Assembly (NCBI RefSeq): GCF_017309185.1
Contig: NZ_JAEKJZ010000003.1
Span: 248,001-312,000 of the forward strand
Reading direction: 5' to 3'
Length of the DNA stretch: 64,000 nt
Origin: Roseibium aggregatum
GTDB lineage: Bacteria; Pseudomonadota; Alphaproteobacteria; Rhizobiales; Stappiaceae
This document shows, piece by piece, positions 8,970 through 17,092 of this stretch. Position 1 is the first letter of the stretch; each line of letters opens with the position of its first letter. The position numbers were made by a program, and so were the translations under genes. The notes below the pieces were generated by a model. The model worked only from the letters and a program-made list of their open reading frames with translations, was not told the origin of the DNA and ran no database searches.

Positions 8970-9773
8970 TCACCCTCCCGCGGCCACGGTGGTGCCGGTG
9001 AAGCTGCGCGCGGCAAGCAGCAGCACCCAGGTCACAAGTCCCAGCAGGACCGACAGCGCGGAGGCCATGGCGATGTTCGCCGACAGCGTGAACTCCGTGT
9101 AGATGACCATGGGCAGCACGTCGATGTTGGTGGCGAGCGTGAAGGCCGTTCCGAAGGCGCCCATGGCGGTGGCGAAGGCGATCGCACCCGCCGCGACAAG
9201 GGAGGGCGCGAGCCCCGGCAGGATGACGTCGACGACGACGCGCAGAGGCGAGGCCCCGAGCGTGCGGGCCGCTTCCTCAAGAGCCGGGTCGAGCTTTTCG
9301 ACGGCTGCCATCACGGTCAGCAGAACACGGGGAATGGAGAAATAGAGATAGCCCAGGAAGAGGCCAGTCAGGGAATAGGCAAAGACAACGTGCCCCGGCA
9401 GAAGCTGGTTGAAGAGCCCCTGTCGGCCGCCGAGCAGAATGATCATGAAGCCGACGACGACGCCGGGAAAGGCGAGCGGCAGGGTCAGGATCGATAACAG
9501 CAGGCCGCGTCCGAAGAAGCGGTTGCGGGCCAGAAAGACGCCGGCCACGGTGGAGATCAGAAGAGCTGTCACACTGACGGCGAGCGACACCAGAACCGTG
9601 TTGACCAGGGTTTCCAGGTAACGGGGTTTCTGGAGGATCTGCAGATAGATTGCCCAGCCGGCCTCCGTTTCGACGGAGCCTTGCAGAAGACGCACCAGGG
9701 GCAGCGCCAGGAAAGCCAGGGTAAAGGCGGCCAGCGGCACCAGGCACGCGGCTACGAATGTTCTGCTGGTCAT
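8970..9773 (-). CDS. ABC transporter permease (first membrane subunit)
   Basis: This 267-aa inner-membrane permease has six or seven hydrophobic helices and an EAA motif (EEAARTLGASPLRVVVDVIL). It starts with MTSRTFVAACLVPLAAFTLA at 9773. It is PotB/PhnU-like. It is separated from the upstream binding-protein gene by a 65-bp gap that contains a strong hairpin, so it is probably expressed below the level of the binding protein. It forms the heteromeric channel with the next gene. Confidence 0.9.
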   Translation of the reverse strand: MTSRTFVAACLVPLAAFTLAFLALPLVRLLQGSVETEAGWAIYLQILQKPRYLETLVNTVLVSLAVSVTALLISTVAGVFLARNRFFGRGLLLSILTLPLAFPGVVVGFMIILLGGRQGLFNQLLPGHVVFAYSLTGLFLGYLYFSIPRVLLTVMAAVEKLDPALEEAARTLGASPLRVVVDVILPGLAPSLVAAGAIAFATAMGAFGTAFTLATNIDVLPMVIYTEFTLSANIAMASALSVLLGLVTWVLLLAARSFTGTTVAAGG

Positions 9774-9797
9774 TGCTTTTGGGCTTTGAAAAAGGAG

Positions 9798-9821
9798 ACC
9801 GGTGCGCGAGGGCGCACCGGT
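9798..9821 (-). terminator. Strong 10-bp hairpin with T-rich tail between binding protein and permease genes
   Basis: ACCGGTGCGC at 9798-9807 pairs perfectly with GCGCACCGGT at 9812-9821 around a 4-nt loop. On the minus strand it begins 18 nt after the binding-protein stop and is followed by CTCCTTTTTC. This is a textbook intrinsic-terminator shape, but it lies inside an operon, so partial termination or 3' protection of the binding-protein message is more likely than full stop. Confidence 0.75.
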
Positions 9822-9838
9822 CCGGTTTTCGGGTGAGC

Positions 9839-10834
9839 TTACTTGACTTCGTTCAGGTAGCGCTCGCCGAAGCCGGCCTGGGCGCGTTCCATGTGCGCGT
9901 AGTCAACGGCGGCCGCGCGGGCGTAGTCACTGGCCGGCAGGAACTTGGCTGCGACTTCCTTCGGCAGTTCGACCGGGCGGGACGGCTGCAGGTAAGCGTT
10001 GGTCCAGATGGCCTGGCCCTTGTCGGACAGGATGAAGTCGAGCACCTTCTTGCCGGTTTCCTCATGCGGAGCACCCGCGACAAGGCTCATGACGTAGGGC
10101 ACGCGCACGGAGCCTTCGCACGGCAGGACGAATTCGAAGTTGCCGTCTTCCTCGTATTTGCCGCGATAGGCGTTGAAGTCGTAGTCGAACAGGATCGGGA
10201 TCTCGCCGGACACGACGCGGGCAAAGGAGGTCTGCTTCGGAACGATCGGATCGTTCTTGGCCAGGTCCTTGAAGTAGTCGATGGCCGGATCGAAGTTTTC
10301 AAGGTCGCCGCCGAAAGCGAGGTTCACGGCAACGGCGCCCGCATAGCCGACAAAGGCGGACGACGGATCGAGATAGCCGACCATGCCGCGGTATTCAGGC
10401 TTTTTCAGGTCCGCGAAGCACTGCGGCACCGGTGCGCCGCCGAGCGCGTCGACATTCACGAAGAGGCCGAGCGTGCCGTAGTGGACGGCGAACCATTTGC
10501 CTTCCGGATCCTTCAGGCCGTCCGGAATGTCGTCGAAGCCTTCCGGCTTGTAGGCCTGAACGATGCCCTCGTTGCCGGCCTTGATGCCGGTGGTCACACC
10601 GTAATAGGCGACGTCGGCGACCGGGGCGTCCTTTTCGGCCAGAAGCTGGCTCATGGTCTGGCCGGAGTTCTTGTTGTCGTGCGGCAGCTTGATGCCGAGG
10701 TTTTCGTTGATGGCTTCCAGCATGGAGGCCCAGTCGGCCCATTGCGGCGGGCAGTTGTAGCAGACGGCGTCCTCGGCTTTTGCCGGAAGAACGGCGGCCA
10801 TTGTCACGGCCAATGCGATAAGTGTACGTTTCAT
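9839..10834 (-). CDS. ABC transporter periplasmic substrate-binding protein
   Basis: This 331-aa exported protein has an N-terminal signal peptide (MKRTLIALAVTMAAVLPAKA), with mature sequence beginning EDAVCYNCPPQWADW. It has the SBP_bac_6/PotD-like architecture, with VDYAHMERAQAGFGERYLNE at the C-terminus. Its ATG overlaps the LacI stop (ATGA) and has AGGAG upstream, so binding protein and repressor are translated together. The ligand is unknown. The phosphodiesterase at the operon end makes an organophosphate or phosphodiester plausible. The two closely spaced cysteines near the mature N-terminus (CYNC) could form a disulphide. Confidence 0.88.
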   Translation of the reverse strand: MKRTLIALAVTMAAVLPAKAEDAVCYNCPPQWADWASMLEAINENLGIKLPHDNKNSGQTMSQLLAEKDAPVADVAYYGVTTGIKAGNEGIVQAYKPEGFDDIPDGLKDPEGKWFAVHYGTLGLFVNVDALGGAPVPQCFADLKKPEYRGMVGYLDPSSAFVGYAGAVAVNLAFGGDLENFDPAIDYFKDLAKNDPIVPKQTSFARVVSGEIPILFDYDFNAYRGKYEEDGNFEFVLPCEGSVRVPYVMSLVAGAPHEETGKKVLDFILSDKGQAIWTNAYLQPSRPVELPKEVAAKFLPASDYARAAAVDYAHMERAQAGFGERYLNEVK

Positions 10835-11937
10835 GTCGGTGACTCCTGACGTGAACTCAAACGGTTAGGGGGTTGCTCGGAGGATGGCAGGGAAGTGGCA
10901 GCTTCTCTGCCATCGGTCCTTCCGGGATCGGGCGGTCCGAGACTGCCGCCTGGCCGGAAACGGAAAGTGGTGTCGGGCGCGGGCTGCCCGGGCACGGGCC
11001 GGCCGAGCAGCCGGGCCAGGACGGTCTGTACCGCGCCTTGGCCCATGGTCCTGGGATCGGTTTCGATGGTCGTCAGATGCGGGTCGACCATCAGGCCGGT
11101 CGAGATGCCGTCAAATCCGATCAGGGAGAGGTTTTCCGGAATGCGCCGGCCGAGCGCCCGCGCCGCCTTCATGGCCGCGAGCGCAAGAAAGTCGTTGGAA
11201 GCGAAGATTCCCGTCAGGCTTTTGTGTTCTGTCAGCAGCGTTCCGAGAAGGTCCAGGAGATTGCCGTCCTGTTCCTCGATCTCGAGAAGCAGGGGCTCGG
11301 CCATGCCATAGTCCCGGCAGGCCTCGACGAAGCCTTCGTAGCGCTCGCGCGACCTGTCGGACCGGTTAAAGCGCAGGGCGAGAAATCCCGTCTGGACATG
11401 GCCGTGACCGTGAAAGGCCCGTGCCGCCTCCCGGGCGGCGCTCCGGTTGTCGATTGCCCAGGACGGCAGGCCATGGACCGACCGGTTGTAGACCAGCGAA
11501 CAGGGAACCTGTCTTTTGCCGATCAGCGCCAGGGCTTCGCTGTCTTCCGCATTGTTCACGGTCAGGACAAGGCCGTCGATCTTCTTGGCAATCAGGGTGC
11601 GTACGGCCTGAAGTTCCAGTTCCTCGTCATATTCGGAGCAGGCAAGGATGAGCTGGTAGCCTTCCCGGTGGGCCTCGTGCTGGGCGGCCTGGACGACCTC
11701 GGCAAAAATCGGATTGGCCAGAGAGGGCACGATGCAGCCGATGGTCTTGGTCGAGTTCGACTGAAGAGAGCGACCCAGCGCGCTGAACTCAAAGCCGAGT
11801 GCGTCGACGGCCGCCAGCACCTTTTCTCTGGTGTCCGCGCTCGCCGATCCGCTGCCGTTCAGAACCCGGCTGACGGTCGCGATGCCGCAGCCGGCCTGTT
11901 CGGCGACGTCCTTGATCGTGGGCGGGCGCTGTTTCAA
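10831..11937 (-). CDS. LacI-family transcriptional regulator
   Basis: This 368-aa repressor has the LacI helix-turn-helix at residues 7-28 (TIKDVAEQAGCGIATVSRVL), a hinge, then a periplasmic-binding-protein-like effector domain (IGCIVPSLANPIFAEVVQAA onward). The C-terminal 35 residues are proline-rich and not conserved. It is the first gene of the ABC/phosphodiesterase operon. A perfect 16-bp LacI-type palindrome lies 20 bp upstream of its start, so it should repress itself together with the whole transport operon. Effector unknown. Confidence 0.92.
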   Translation of the reverse strand: MKQRPPTIKDVAEQAGCGIATVSRVLNGSGSASADTREKVLAAVDALGFEFSALGRSLQSNSTKTIGCIVPSLANPIFAEVVQAAQHEAHREGYQLILACSEYDEELELQAVRTLIAKKIDGLVLTVNNAEDSEALALIGKRQVPCSLVYNRSVHGLPSWAIDNRSAAREAARAFHGHGHVQTGFLALRFNRSDRSRERYEGFVEACRDYGMAEPLLLEIEEQDGNLLDLLGTLLTEHKSLTGIFASNDFLALAAMKAARALGRRIPENLSLIGFDGISTGLMVDPHLTTIETDPRTMGQGAVQTVLARLLGRPVPGQPAPDTTFRFRPGGSLGPPDPGRTDGREAATSLPSSEQPPNRLSSRQESPT

Positions 11938-11956
11938 AACCGGTGCTTTCCCTGAA

Positions 11957-11972
11957 TTGGAAACGTTTCCAA
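11957..11972. promoter_or_regulatory. LacI-family operator palindrome
   Basis: TTGGAAACGTTTCCAA is a perfect 16-bp palindrome with the central CG and AAACGTTT core typical of LacI/GalR/CcpA-class operators. It lies 20 bp upstream of the lacI-type start (11937), where it would overlap the promoter or transcription start of the minus-strand operon. Autoregulation is inferred. Confidence 0.85.
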
Positions 11973-12024
11973 AATGTCTTACAGGGGCGCGATGTCAGTT
12001 TGATGAAAGCGTCCGCGATTTCGA

Positions 12025-13203
12025 TTATTTCATTGCCACCGGAAGCGTGAAGGTCCAGCTGCTGCGTCCGGCGGCGGCCGGGATCGGGGGGAAGGAAGCC
12101 CGCTGCACCGCCTTCAGAACGGCCTGATCGAAATTTTTCGAACCGGAGGACCGCGCGAGGCGCGTGCCTGATACCGACCCGTTTTTTCTGACTGTGAAGC
12201 GCACAACCGCATCCGTGCGGGCCTTCTTGCCGCCACGCGGCGCCCGCACGGTTCGCAGCAGCTTGCGATAGACTTTCGCCGGATAGTTGGTCACGTCCGA
12301 GTTTCCGGCCGTCTTGCCCTTGCCTTTGCGCTGAGAACCGCCTTTCTGGGCCGTGCGTCCCGATTTTCCTCCGCTTCCGGCCCGGCTTGCCTTTTCGGCT
12401 TTCTGTTGGTTCTTCCTGGGATTTTCCGCCTTGACGGATTTGCGCTCGGCGTTTTTTTTCACCTGCTTGGTCGCGTCCGGTTTCTGGCGAACAGGGGACG
12501 GCTTCTTTGGCGGCGTTGGAACAGGTTCCGTTTCGGCGGTTTCGGTCTCTGTCACGGCGACATCCGTCTCTTCGACCTCTATCGCTTCCACCTTTCGGGG
12601 GTCGGACGGCTGTACGGCTTTCGCCGGTGTTGGCGTGACAGGCTGCGCTTCGTCCGGTTCGGCTTGTTCCACCGGGGCGGCGGGAGGCGCCGGTTTGGCT
12701 GCCTCGCTCGAGCCGGGTGGAACTTTGGCGGATTGCGGAAGTGCTTCCGTCGTCTTGTCCGGCGTTTTTTCCGGCTGGCTTTCAATCGGGGGCAAGGTTT
12801 CGAGCGGCTCGACCCGGGGTGCCTGCATCATGGCCAGGGCGTTCGGCGTCATGTCCGGCAGACTGGCGCTCAACTGCGGTTCAGGCGTGGCGACGGCAGC
12901 CGCGGCAACGGGGGCAACGGCGGGCTGAGTCGCAGGCTGGACGGCCTCCACGACCGGTTTCGGCCGGGAAACCGGTTGCGTCGCGTCATCCCTTTCAACG
13001 GGTTCCGAAATCGCGGAACTGTCTATCGTGCCGGCCGCGACCGTGTTGAAGGGCGATTCACCGAGGACGGGATGCTGAACCTCGCCCGCGCCCTCGAATT
13101 CCATATCGGAGCGTTTTTTGTAGGTGAGAGCGACCGCAATGGCGAAATGGAGTGCAAGGGAGATTGCAAGTGCGGCGACGACCGGTTTGCGCAGCGACCT
13201 CAT
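12025..13203 (-). CDS. tonB: TonB-family energy transducer
   Basis: This 392-aa protein has a single N-terminal membrane anchor (about residues 8-28, VVAALAISLALHFAIAVALT), a long Pro/Ala/Glu-rich periplasmic spacer and a C-terminal TonB domain at about 300-392 (YPAKVYRKLLRTVRAPRGGK and VVRFTVRKNGSVSGTRLARS). The central region around residues 230-295 is very rich in Lys, Arg, Gly and Ser. Its ATG overlaps the exbD stop by 4 bp. It is the last gene of the receptor-exbB-exbD-exbD-tonB operon and should transmit proton-motive force to the haem receptor. It is longer than E. coli TonB, mostly through the spacer. Confidence 0.9.
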   Translation of the reverse strand: MRSLRKPVVAALAISLALHFAIAVALTYKKRSDMEFEGAGEVQHPVLGESPFNTVAAGTIDSSAISEPVERDDATQPVSRPKPVVEAVQPATQPAVAPVAAAAVATPEPQLSASLPDMTPNALAMMQAPRVEPLETLPPIESQPEKTPDKTTEALPQSAKVPPGSSEAAKPAPPAAPVEQAEPDEAQPVTPTPAKAVQPSDPRKVEAIEVEETDVAVTETETAETEPVPTPPKKPSPVRQKPDATKQVKKNAERKSVKAENPRKNQQKAEKASRAGSGGKSGRTAQKGGSQRKGKGKTAGNSDVTNYPAKVYRKLLRTVRAPRGGKKARTDAVVRFTVRKNGSVSGTRLARSSGSKNFDQAVLKAVQRASFPPIPAAAGRSSWTFTLPVAMK

Positions 13204-13601
13204 TCGCGCAGTATCCGCGTGACGACGACCACACGTTCGGCCCCGGCCTTGTACAGCGCGCTGACATGTTCCAGCAAACGGCCTGCCTCAAGGTCTTTGT
13301 CGGCGGCAAGTTTCACCAGCTGTCCCGCCTCGTCCCCGGCTTTCGAGTGCTCTGTCAGATAGGTCTCGGCCGTGATCGGCTCGTCCCGGTAATACAGCGC
13401 CCCATCGGCGCGCACGTAAAGGGCGTCCGGTGGAGGCATACGGTCCTCCGTTGCGGCTTCGGACAGTGTCACCTCACGATCCTGGGGCGGGGCGAGCTGC
13501 CCTGCGACAAGAAAGAAGATCAGCATCAGAAAAACAATATTGATCAGAGACACGGTCGACTCGAGTGGACGTTTGACCGGTTTTTGGGGAATTTTGATCA
13601 T
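13200..13601 (-). CDS. exbD: ExbD/TolR-family protein (second copy)
   Basis: This 133-aa protein starts MIKIPQKPVKRPLESTVSLI and has one membrane helix at about residues 17-36 (INIVFLMLIFFLVAGQL) and a periplasmic ExbD domain. In canonical ExbD an Asp in this helix (LVDVxF) carries protons. Here the equivalent stretch reads SLINIVFLMLIF with Asn in place of Asp, so this copy may be non-conducting. It overlaps its neighbours by 4 bp on both sides. Together with the exbD upstream it could form a heteromeric ExbD pair. Confidence 0.86.
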   Translation of the reverse strand: MIKIPQKPVKRPLESTVSLINIVFLMLIFFLVAGQLAPPQDREVTLSEAATEDRMPPPDALYVRADGALYYRDEPITAETYLTEHSKAGDEAGQLVKLAADKDLEAGRLLEHVSALYKAGAERVVVVTRILRE

Positions 13602-13984
13602 CCGCTGCCCGTCACCGTTACCTTCAGGCCGGGAAGCGATCTCAGCCGGGTCATGACGGATACGAGGTTCTGGGTCGTGGTGTTTTCGCGCACCTGCACG
13701 AGCAGGCTGTCGATATCCCGGTCGATCAGGTCCTGAGCGCTTTGCAGAAGCGCTTCATCGGCAATGTCGCGTCCGTTGAGGCGAAGCCGTTCGCCGTCGA
13801 GAACGAGAATCGCCTTTGGTACCGTGCCGCTGCCGCCGCCTCCGGCAGGCGCGCCGATCTCGACCTGGCCGAAATTGGTAAATGTCGAGGACAGCATGAA
13901 AAACAGAAGAAGCAGAAAAATGACGTCGACCAGCGGCGTCAGGGAGATCGGTTTCTGCCTGCGGATCGGCCGGTCAACGTGCAT
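13598..13984 (-). CDS. exbD: ExbD-family proton-channel subunit (first copy)
   Basis: This 128-aa protein starts at the ATG at 13982-13984 (MHVDRPIRRQKPISLTPLVD); a longer in-frame start would sit deeper in exbB. The single helix carries the canonical proton-carrying Asp in PLVDVIFLLLLFFMLSSTF. The periplasmic ExbD domain follows (VEIGAPAGGGGSG, then VLDGERLRLNGRDI). It overlaps exbB by 11 bp and the second exbD by 4 bp. It probably works with ExbB and TonB at the inner membrane. Confidence 0.9.
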   Translation of the reverse strand: MHVDRPIRRQKPISLTPLVDVIFLLLLFFMLSSTFTNFGQVEIGAPAGGGGSGTVPKAILVLDGERLRLNGRDIADEALLQSAQDLIDRDIDSLLVQVRENTTTQNLVSVMTRLRSLPGLKVTVTGSG

Positions 13985-14660
13985 AGGCGAGAGACTGTTC
14001 CGGATAGGCACGCGGTTCTTCGCCGGTCACCGCGAACTGCTGCATCAGAAGGGAGGAGGTCAGCGTTTCAATGGCAACGCGCTCGGCCTCCAGACGGCCC
14101 TCGAGCCAGGTGACGACCAGCGAGACGGGCATCGCGACGCCGAGACCGGCCGCGGTCGTCATCAGAGCCACCCAGATGCCCCCGGCCAATGCGGAAGGGT
14201 CGACATTGCTGCCCGCGGACTGAAGCGCCTGAAAGGCTTCGATCATGCCGAGAACCGTGCCGAACAGGCCGATGAGGGGAGCAACCTGGGCAATCGCTTC
14301 CAGGGCGCGCACGCCCTTTGAGAAGTGGTGCAGGTCGCCGGCAGCCATGACGCCGATCCGTTCCTCGATGTCTTGTTTCGGGGTCCGGGCTTCCAGAAGC
14401 CCGATGGTTTGCGCAACGGCTCTTTCCGCCGCGCCCTTCGGTGCCGCGAGACAGTTTCTGGCGTCGCCCGGCCGGCCGGATTGCCAGAGTTCGACAGCAC
14501 TTCTTGCCTTTCGGGGCGTTCCGATGCCGCAATAGAAAAACTCACCGGCCTTCACAAGGACGAGCGCCAGCGCGATGACCGAAAGCCCGGCGATCACGGA
14601 GACCACCGGGCCGCCCAACGCAAGCAGCGAGGCAATGGGATCGATGATTTCAGACAGCAT
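13974..14660 (-). CDS. exbB: ExbB/MotA/TolQ-family proton channel subunit
   Basis: This 228-aa protein has a first membrane helix at about residues 16-38 and the MotA/TolQ/ExbB core at about 110-195. Hallmark segments include APLIGLFGTVLGMIEAFQAL and GGIWVALMTTAAGLGVAMPV. It forms the pentameric motor around ExbD in the inner membrane. It lies 63 bp downstream of the TonB-dependent receptor, with a hairpin in the gap. This arrangement points to a dedicated energising complex for haem uptake. Confidence 0.92.
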   Translation of the reverse strand: MLSEIIDPIASLLALGGPVVSVIAGLSVIALALVLVKAGEFFYCGIGTPRKARSAVELWQSGRPGDARNCLAAPKGAAERAVAQTIGLLEARTPKQDIEERIGVMAAGDLHHFSKGVRALEAIAQVAPLIGLFGTVLGMIEAFQALQSAGSNVDPSALAGGIWVALMTTAAGLGVAMPVSLVVTWLEGRLEAERVAIETLTSSLLMQQFAVTGEEPRAYPEQSLAYAR

Positions 14661-14687
14661 GCCGTTCTCCTCTGGACGGTGTGGGGT

Positions 14688-14716
14688 CCCGTCGCCGGAA
14701 GGTGTCCGGCGGCGGG
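14688..14716 (-). terminator. Hairpin between haem receptor and exbB
   Basis: CCCGTCGCCGGA at 14688-14699 pairs with TCCGGCGGCGGG at 14705-14716 with one mismatch around a 5-nt loop. It begins 7 nt past the receptor stop on the minus strand. No T tract follows. A role in mRNA stability or partial termination between receptor and motor genes is inferred. Confidence 0.5.
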
Positions 14717-14723
14717 GTCTTGG

Positions 14724-16847
14724 TCAGAATTTCTTGGCGAAACTCAATTTGAAACTGCGGCCGGCGCCTTCGTCGTCGCTGAGGTGGTGCCGGTAGGACG
14801 TGTCGAAAACGTTGTCGACATTGAAGCGGAGTTCGCTGTCGGCCATAAAGCCTTCGTCCGGCTTCCAGGCCGCGTAGAGATTGTGAAGCACGTAGCCGCC
14901 GGTTTTGTCTTCGTCCGTGCCGACACGGTCCTGTGTTGCGTAGAAATCGCCCCGCCAGCCGAAATCCAGGTTCCAGGGGCGGTAGGCGTAACCGACCTTC
15001 AGGAACAGATTGTCGGCGGGCACGGCGTTCAGGTAACCGCCGGTGGTGACGTTCTTGCCGCGTGTCATGGACGCGCCGAGCGTGCCGTACACGCTGTCGG
15101 TGTAGTAAGAGGCTTCAACTTCCAGGCCGTGATATCTGGCGTTCGGAATGATATCTGTCTGAACCGTGGTTCCGTCCCAGTAACTTGCGTAGTAGTTGGT
15201 GATGCTGTTGCGGAACGCGGTCGCCTTCAGCCGGAAGGCGTCGCCGTCGAGGACGAGGTCGTCGAAGGAAAACGTGACGCCGCCTTCGATATTGTTCGAC
15301 AGCTCCTTCTTGATGTCGTTGACCGTGTAGTTCACGAACACTTCGTCGAGGGAGGGAAGGCGTTCCGTGTGGGCGTAGGAGCCAAACACGCCGAACCAGT
15401 CGGTCACCTTGACCATGGCGGCCAGCTTGGGAGAGACACCGACTTCGCTCTTGCTGTCGTCGGCGCTCACGAGGTTGCCGGAGCTGTTCACATAGCTGCC
15501 GATCGACACGTTGCTGTAGTCGACGCGCATGCCGGGAATGAGCGTGACCCGCTCTTTCCAGACGACTTCAGCCTGGGCATATCCGCCGACGTTCTTGGTT
15601 TCGCCTTCCGGGTGAGTCGAGGAGCCGCTTTGTGTGTAGTTCGCGAAGTAACGCGGGTTCCGGCGTTCCTGATACTGGGCGTCCAGACCGGTGGTCAGAT
15701 AGGTCGTCCAGTCCGGGCCGAAGGAGAATGTCGCGGTGTTGTCGACCTTGCCTTGCCAGGTTTCGTAGGAGTACTCGGAAGCGAGGCCGAAGGGATAGGT
15801 ACAGACAAAGGGACCGAAACAGATTTCGTCCTGATTTTCCTGTTTTACCCGCGTGTCCGACCAGCTGATCTGGGCCTTCAGATCCAGAAGGTCGTTCTCG
15901 GAGAAGGAATTCTCGTAGCCCACGATGGCTGTCTGGTCTGTCACCGTCCGGTCGACGTCCCCGAAGGTCGTACCCCAGGTCAGCTGGTCGTAGCTCTGAT
16001 TGTTTTCGTCGCTCGACCAGTTCTGGTAACTTGCGAAGACGGATTGATCTTCGTTGGCGCCGAAGCTGTAGCGCGCCTTGACCAGCCCGTTGATGGCATC
16101 GAAGTCGGTGTCGGGGAGTTTGTTGCCGTCACCGTCCGTTATGTCGCCGGACTGGCGATAGTTGATCGCGCCGAGGACCTCGAGGTTCTTGACCGGTTCC
16201 GTCGCGACGATCGCGCTACCCAGCCAGCCGTTTCCGTTGGAATCCCACGAACCTTTCAGCCGGCCGCCGATCATGTCGCCCGGATCCAGAAAGTCGCTGG
16301 CATCCTTGGTGGTGAATGAAATGACGCCGCCCATTGCACCGGACCCGTAAAGGGTCGAGGACGCCGGGCCGCGCAGAACTTCGACCTGCTTGTAAAGTTC
16401 AGGATCGGAGAAGAAGGACCCCATCCGGTACTGTTCGAAGAACTTGTTGACCCCGTCGACCTGCATGATGATGCGGGTTTCGTCGCTGGACAGCGTCTCG
16501 CCGATGCCGCGGATGTTGAAGCTTTCCCCGAAGACCGAGTTACTTCCGATCGGGGTTATGCCGGGAATTTCGTTGAAGAGGTCGCCGATTGTTCGCGGCT
16601 GCAGTTCGTCGATGGCTTCCTGGTCCAGGACCGTGACAGCCTGGGGCGTGTCGATGGCAACCTTTTCGATCCCGGTTCCAAGCACGATCCGCTGAAGCGG
16701 AGTCACGTCCGGCGTTGAGGTTGTCGCATCGGCGGGTGCTGCCGTGTCATCACTTGCATCCTGCGCGACAGCCGCGCCGTTAATCATCAAAACCCAAAGG
16801 GCGGCACCGCCCAGCAAGCAGGCGCGGGTCGTTTTATTCTGCCCCAT
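14724..16847 (-). CDS. hmuR: TonB-dependent haem/hemoglobin-type outer-membrane receptor
   Basis: This 707-aa outer-membrane transporter has a signal peptide ending AAVAQ at about residue 29. A TonB-box-like segment is near residue 53 (RIVLGTG). The plug domain covers about 65-175 (TVLDQEAIDELQPRTIGDLF, VEVLRGPASSTLYGSGAMGG), followed by a beta-barrel of about 500 residues ending in FKLSFAKKF with a terminal Phe. SYAHTERLPSLDEVF lies where haem receptors carry the FRAP box. Divergent hmuSTUV and the iron box between them support haem as ligand. It begins a five-gene operon with its own Exb/TonB. Another iron chelate cannot be fully excluded. Confidence 0.88.
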   Translation of the reverse strand: MGQNKTTRACLLGGAALWVLMINGAAVAQDASDDTAAPADATTSTPDVTPLQRIVLGTGIEKVAIDTPQAVTVLDQEAIDELQPRTIGDLFNEIPGITPIGSNSVFGESFNIRGIGETLSSDETRIIMQVDGVNKFFEQYRMGSFFSDPELYKQVEVLRGPASSTLYGSGAMGGVISFTTKDASDFLDPGDMIGGRLKGSWDSNGNGWLGSAIVATEPVKNLEVLGAINYRQSGDITDGDGNKLPDTDFDAINGLVKARYSFGANEDQSVFASYQNWSSDENNQSYDQLTWGTTFGDVDRTVTDQTAIVGYENSFSENDLLDLKAQISWSDTRVKQENQDEICFGPFVCTYPFGLASEYSYETWQGKVDNTATFSFGPDWTTYLTTGLDAQYQERRNPRYFANYTQSGSSTHPEGETKNVGGYAQAEVVWKERVTLIPGMRVDYSNVSIGSYVNSSGNLVSADDSKSEVGVSPKLAAMVKVTDWFGVFGSYAHTERLPSLDEVFVNYTVNDIKKELSNNIEGGVTFSFDDLVLDGDAFRLKATAFRNSITNYYASYWDGTTVQTDIIPNARYHGLEVEASYYTDSVYGTLGASMTRGKNVTTGGYLNAVPADNLFLKVGYAYRPWNLDFGWRGDFYATQDRVGTDEDKTGGYVLHNLYAAWKPDEGFMADSELRFNVDNVFDTSYRHHLSDDEGAGRSFKLSFAKKF

Positions 16848-16949
16848 TAAATTGCTCCAAGAGTGCGCGTTTTGCGTCCTTATCGCCGCCTCTCAAACGG
16901 CGTTTTAAACATGAGTCCTTAACTCAGATATTGATGTCTTAATTAAATC

Positions 16950-16964
16950 TGAATATATAAGTCA
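16950..16964. promoter_or_regulatory. RirA-type iron-responsive operator (TGA-N9-TCA)
   Basis: TGAATATATAAGTCA matches the iron-responsive operator pattern TGA-N9-TCA, known for RirA in Rhizobiales. It lies about 100 bp from the receptor start and 130 bp from hmuS, so one site could serve both operons. Repression in iron-replete cells is inferred. Confidence 0.65.
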
Positions 16965-17001
16965 AGTATAAGTTCGCGGCGCCGCGATAAGATAACACAC
17001 T

Positions 17002-17014
17002 GGAATTATTCTAA
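17002..17014. promoter_or_regulatory. Candidate Irr box (ICE-like dyad)
   Basis: GGAATTATTCTAA is an imperfect match to the Irr iron-control element pattern TTAGAA-N-TTCTAA; the right half fits exactly. It is about 80 bp upstream of hmuS. The match is partial, so confidence is low. Confidence 0.35.
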
Positions 17015-17092
17015 CTTCTCCGCTGGGGTGGTTTCCGCAGGGTGAATGGGGCGCAGTGCGAAACGTCAGACCACAGTCACTAGGGCAAGAGC

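Larger units (their letters stand above)
16848..17092. promoter_or_regulatory. Divergent iron-responsive promoter region (haem receptor / hmuS)
   Basis: This 245-bp AT-rich spacer lies between two divergent haem operons. It contains a TGA-N9-TCA site (16950-16964) and an Irr-box-like dyad (17002-17014). I found no reading frame resembling the small HemP protein that precedes hmuS in many relatives. Confidence 0.75.

Noticed and set aside
14325-16319. Long plus-strand open frame opposite the haem receptor and exbB
   Set aside because: Antisense to genes with clear TonB-receptor and ExbB motifs. No family resemblance.
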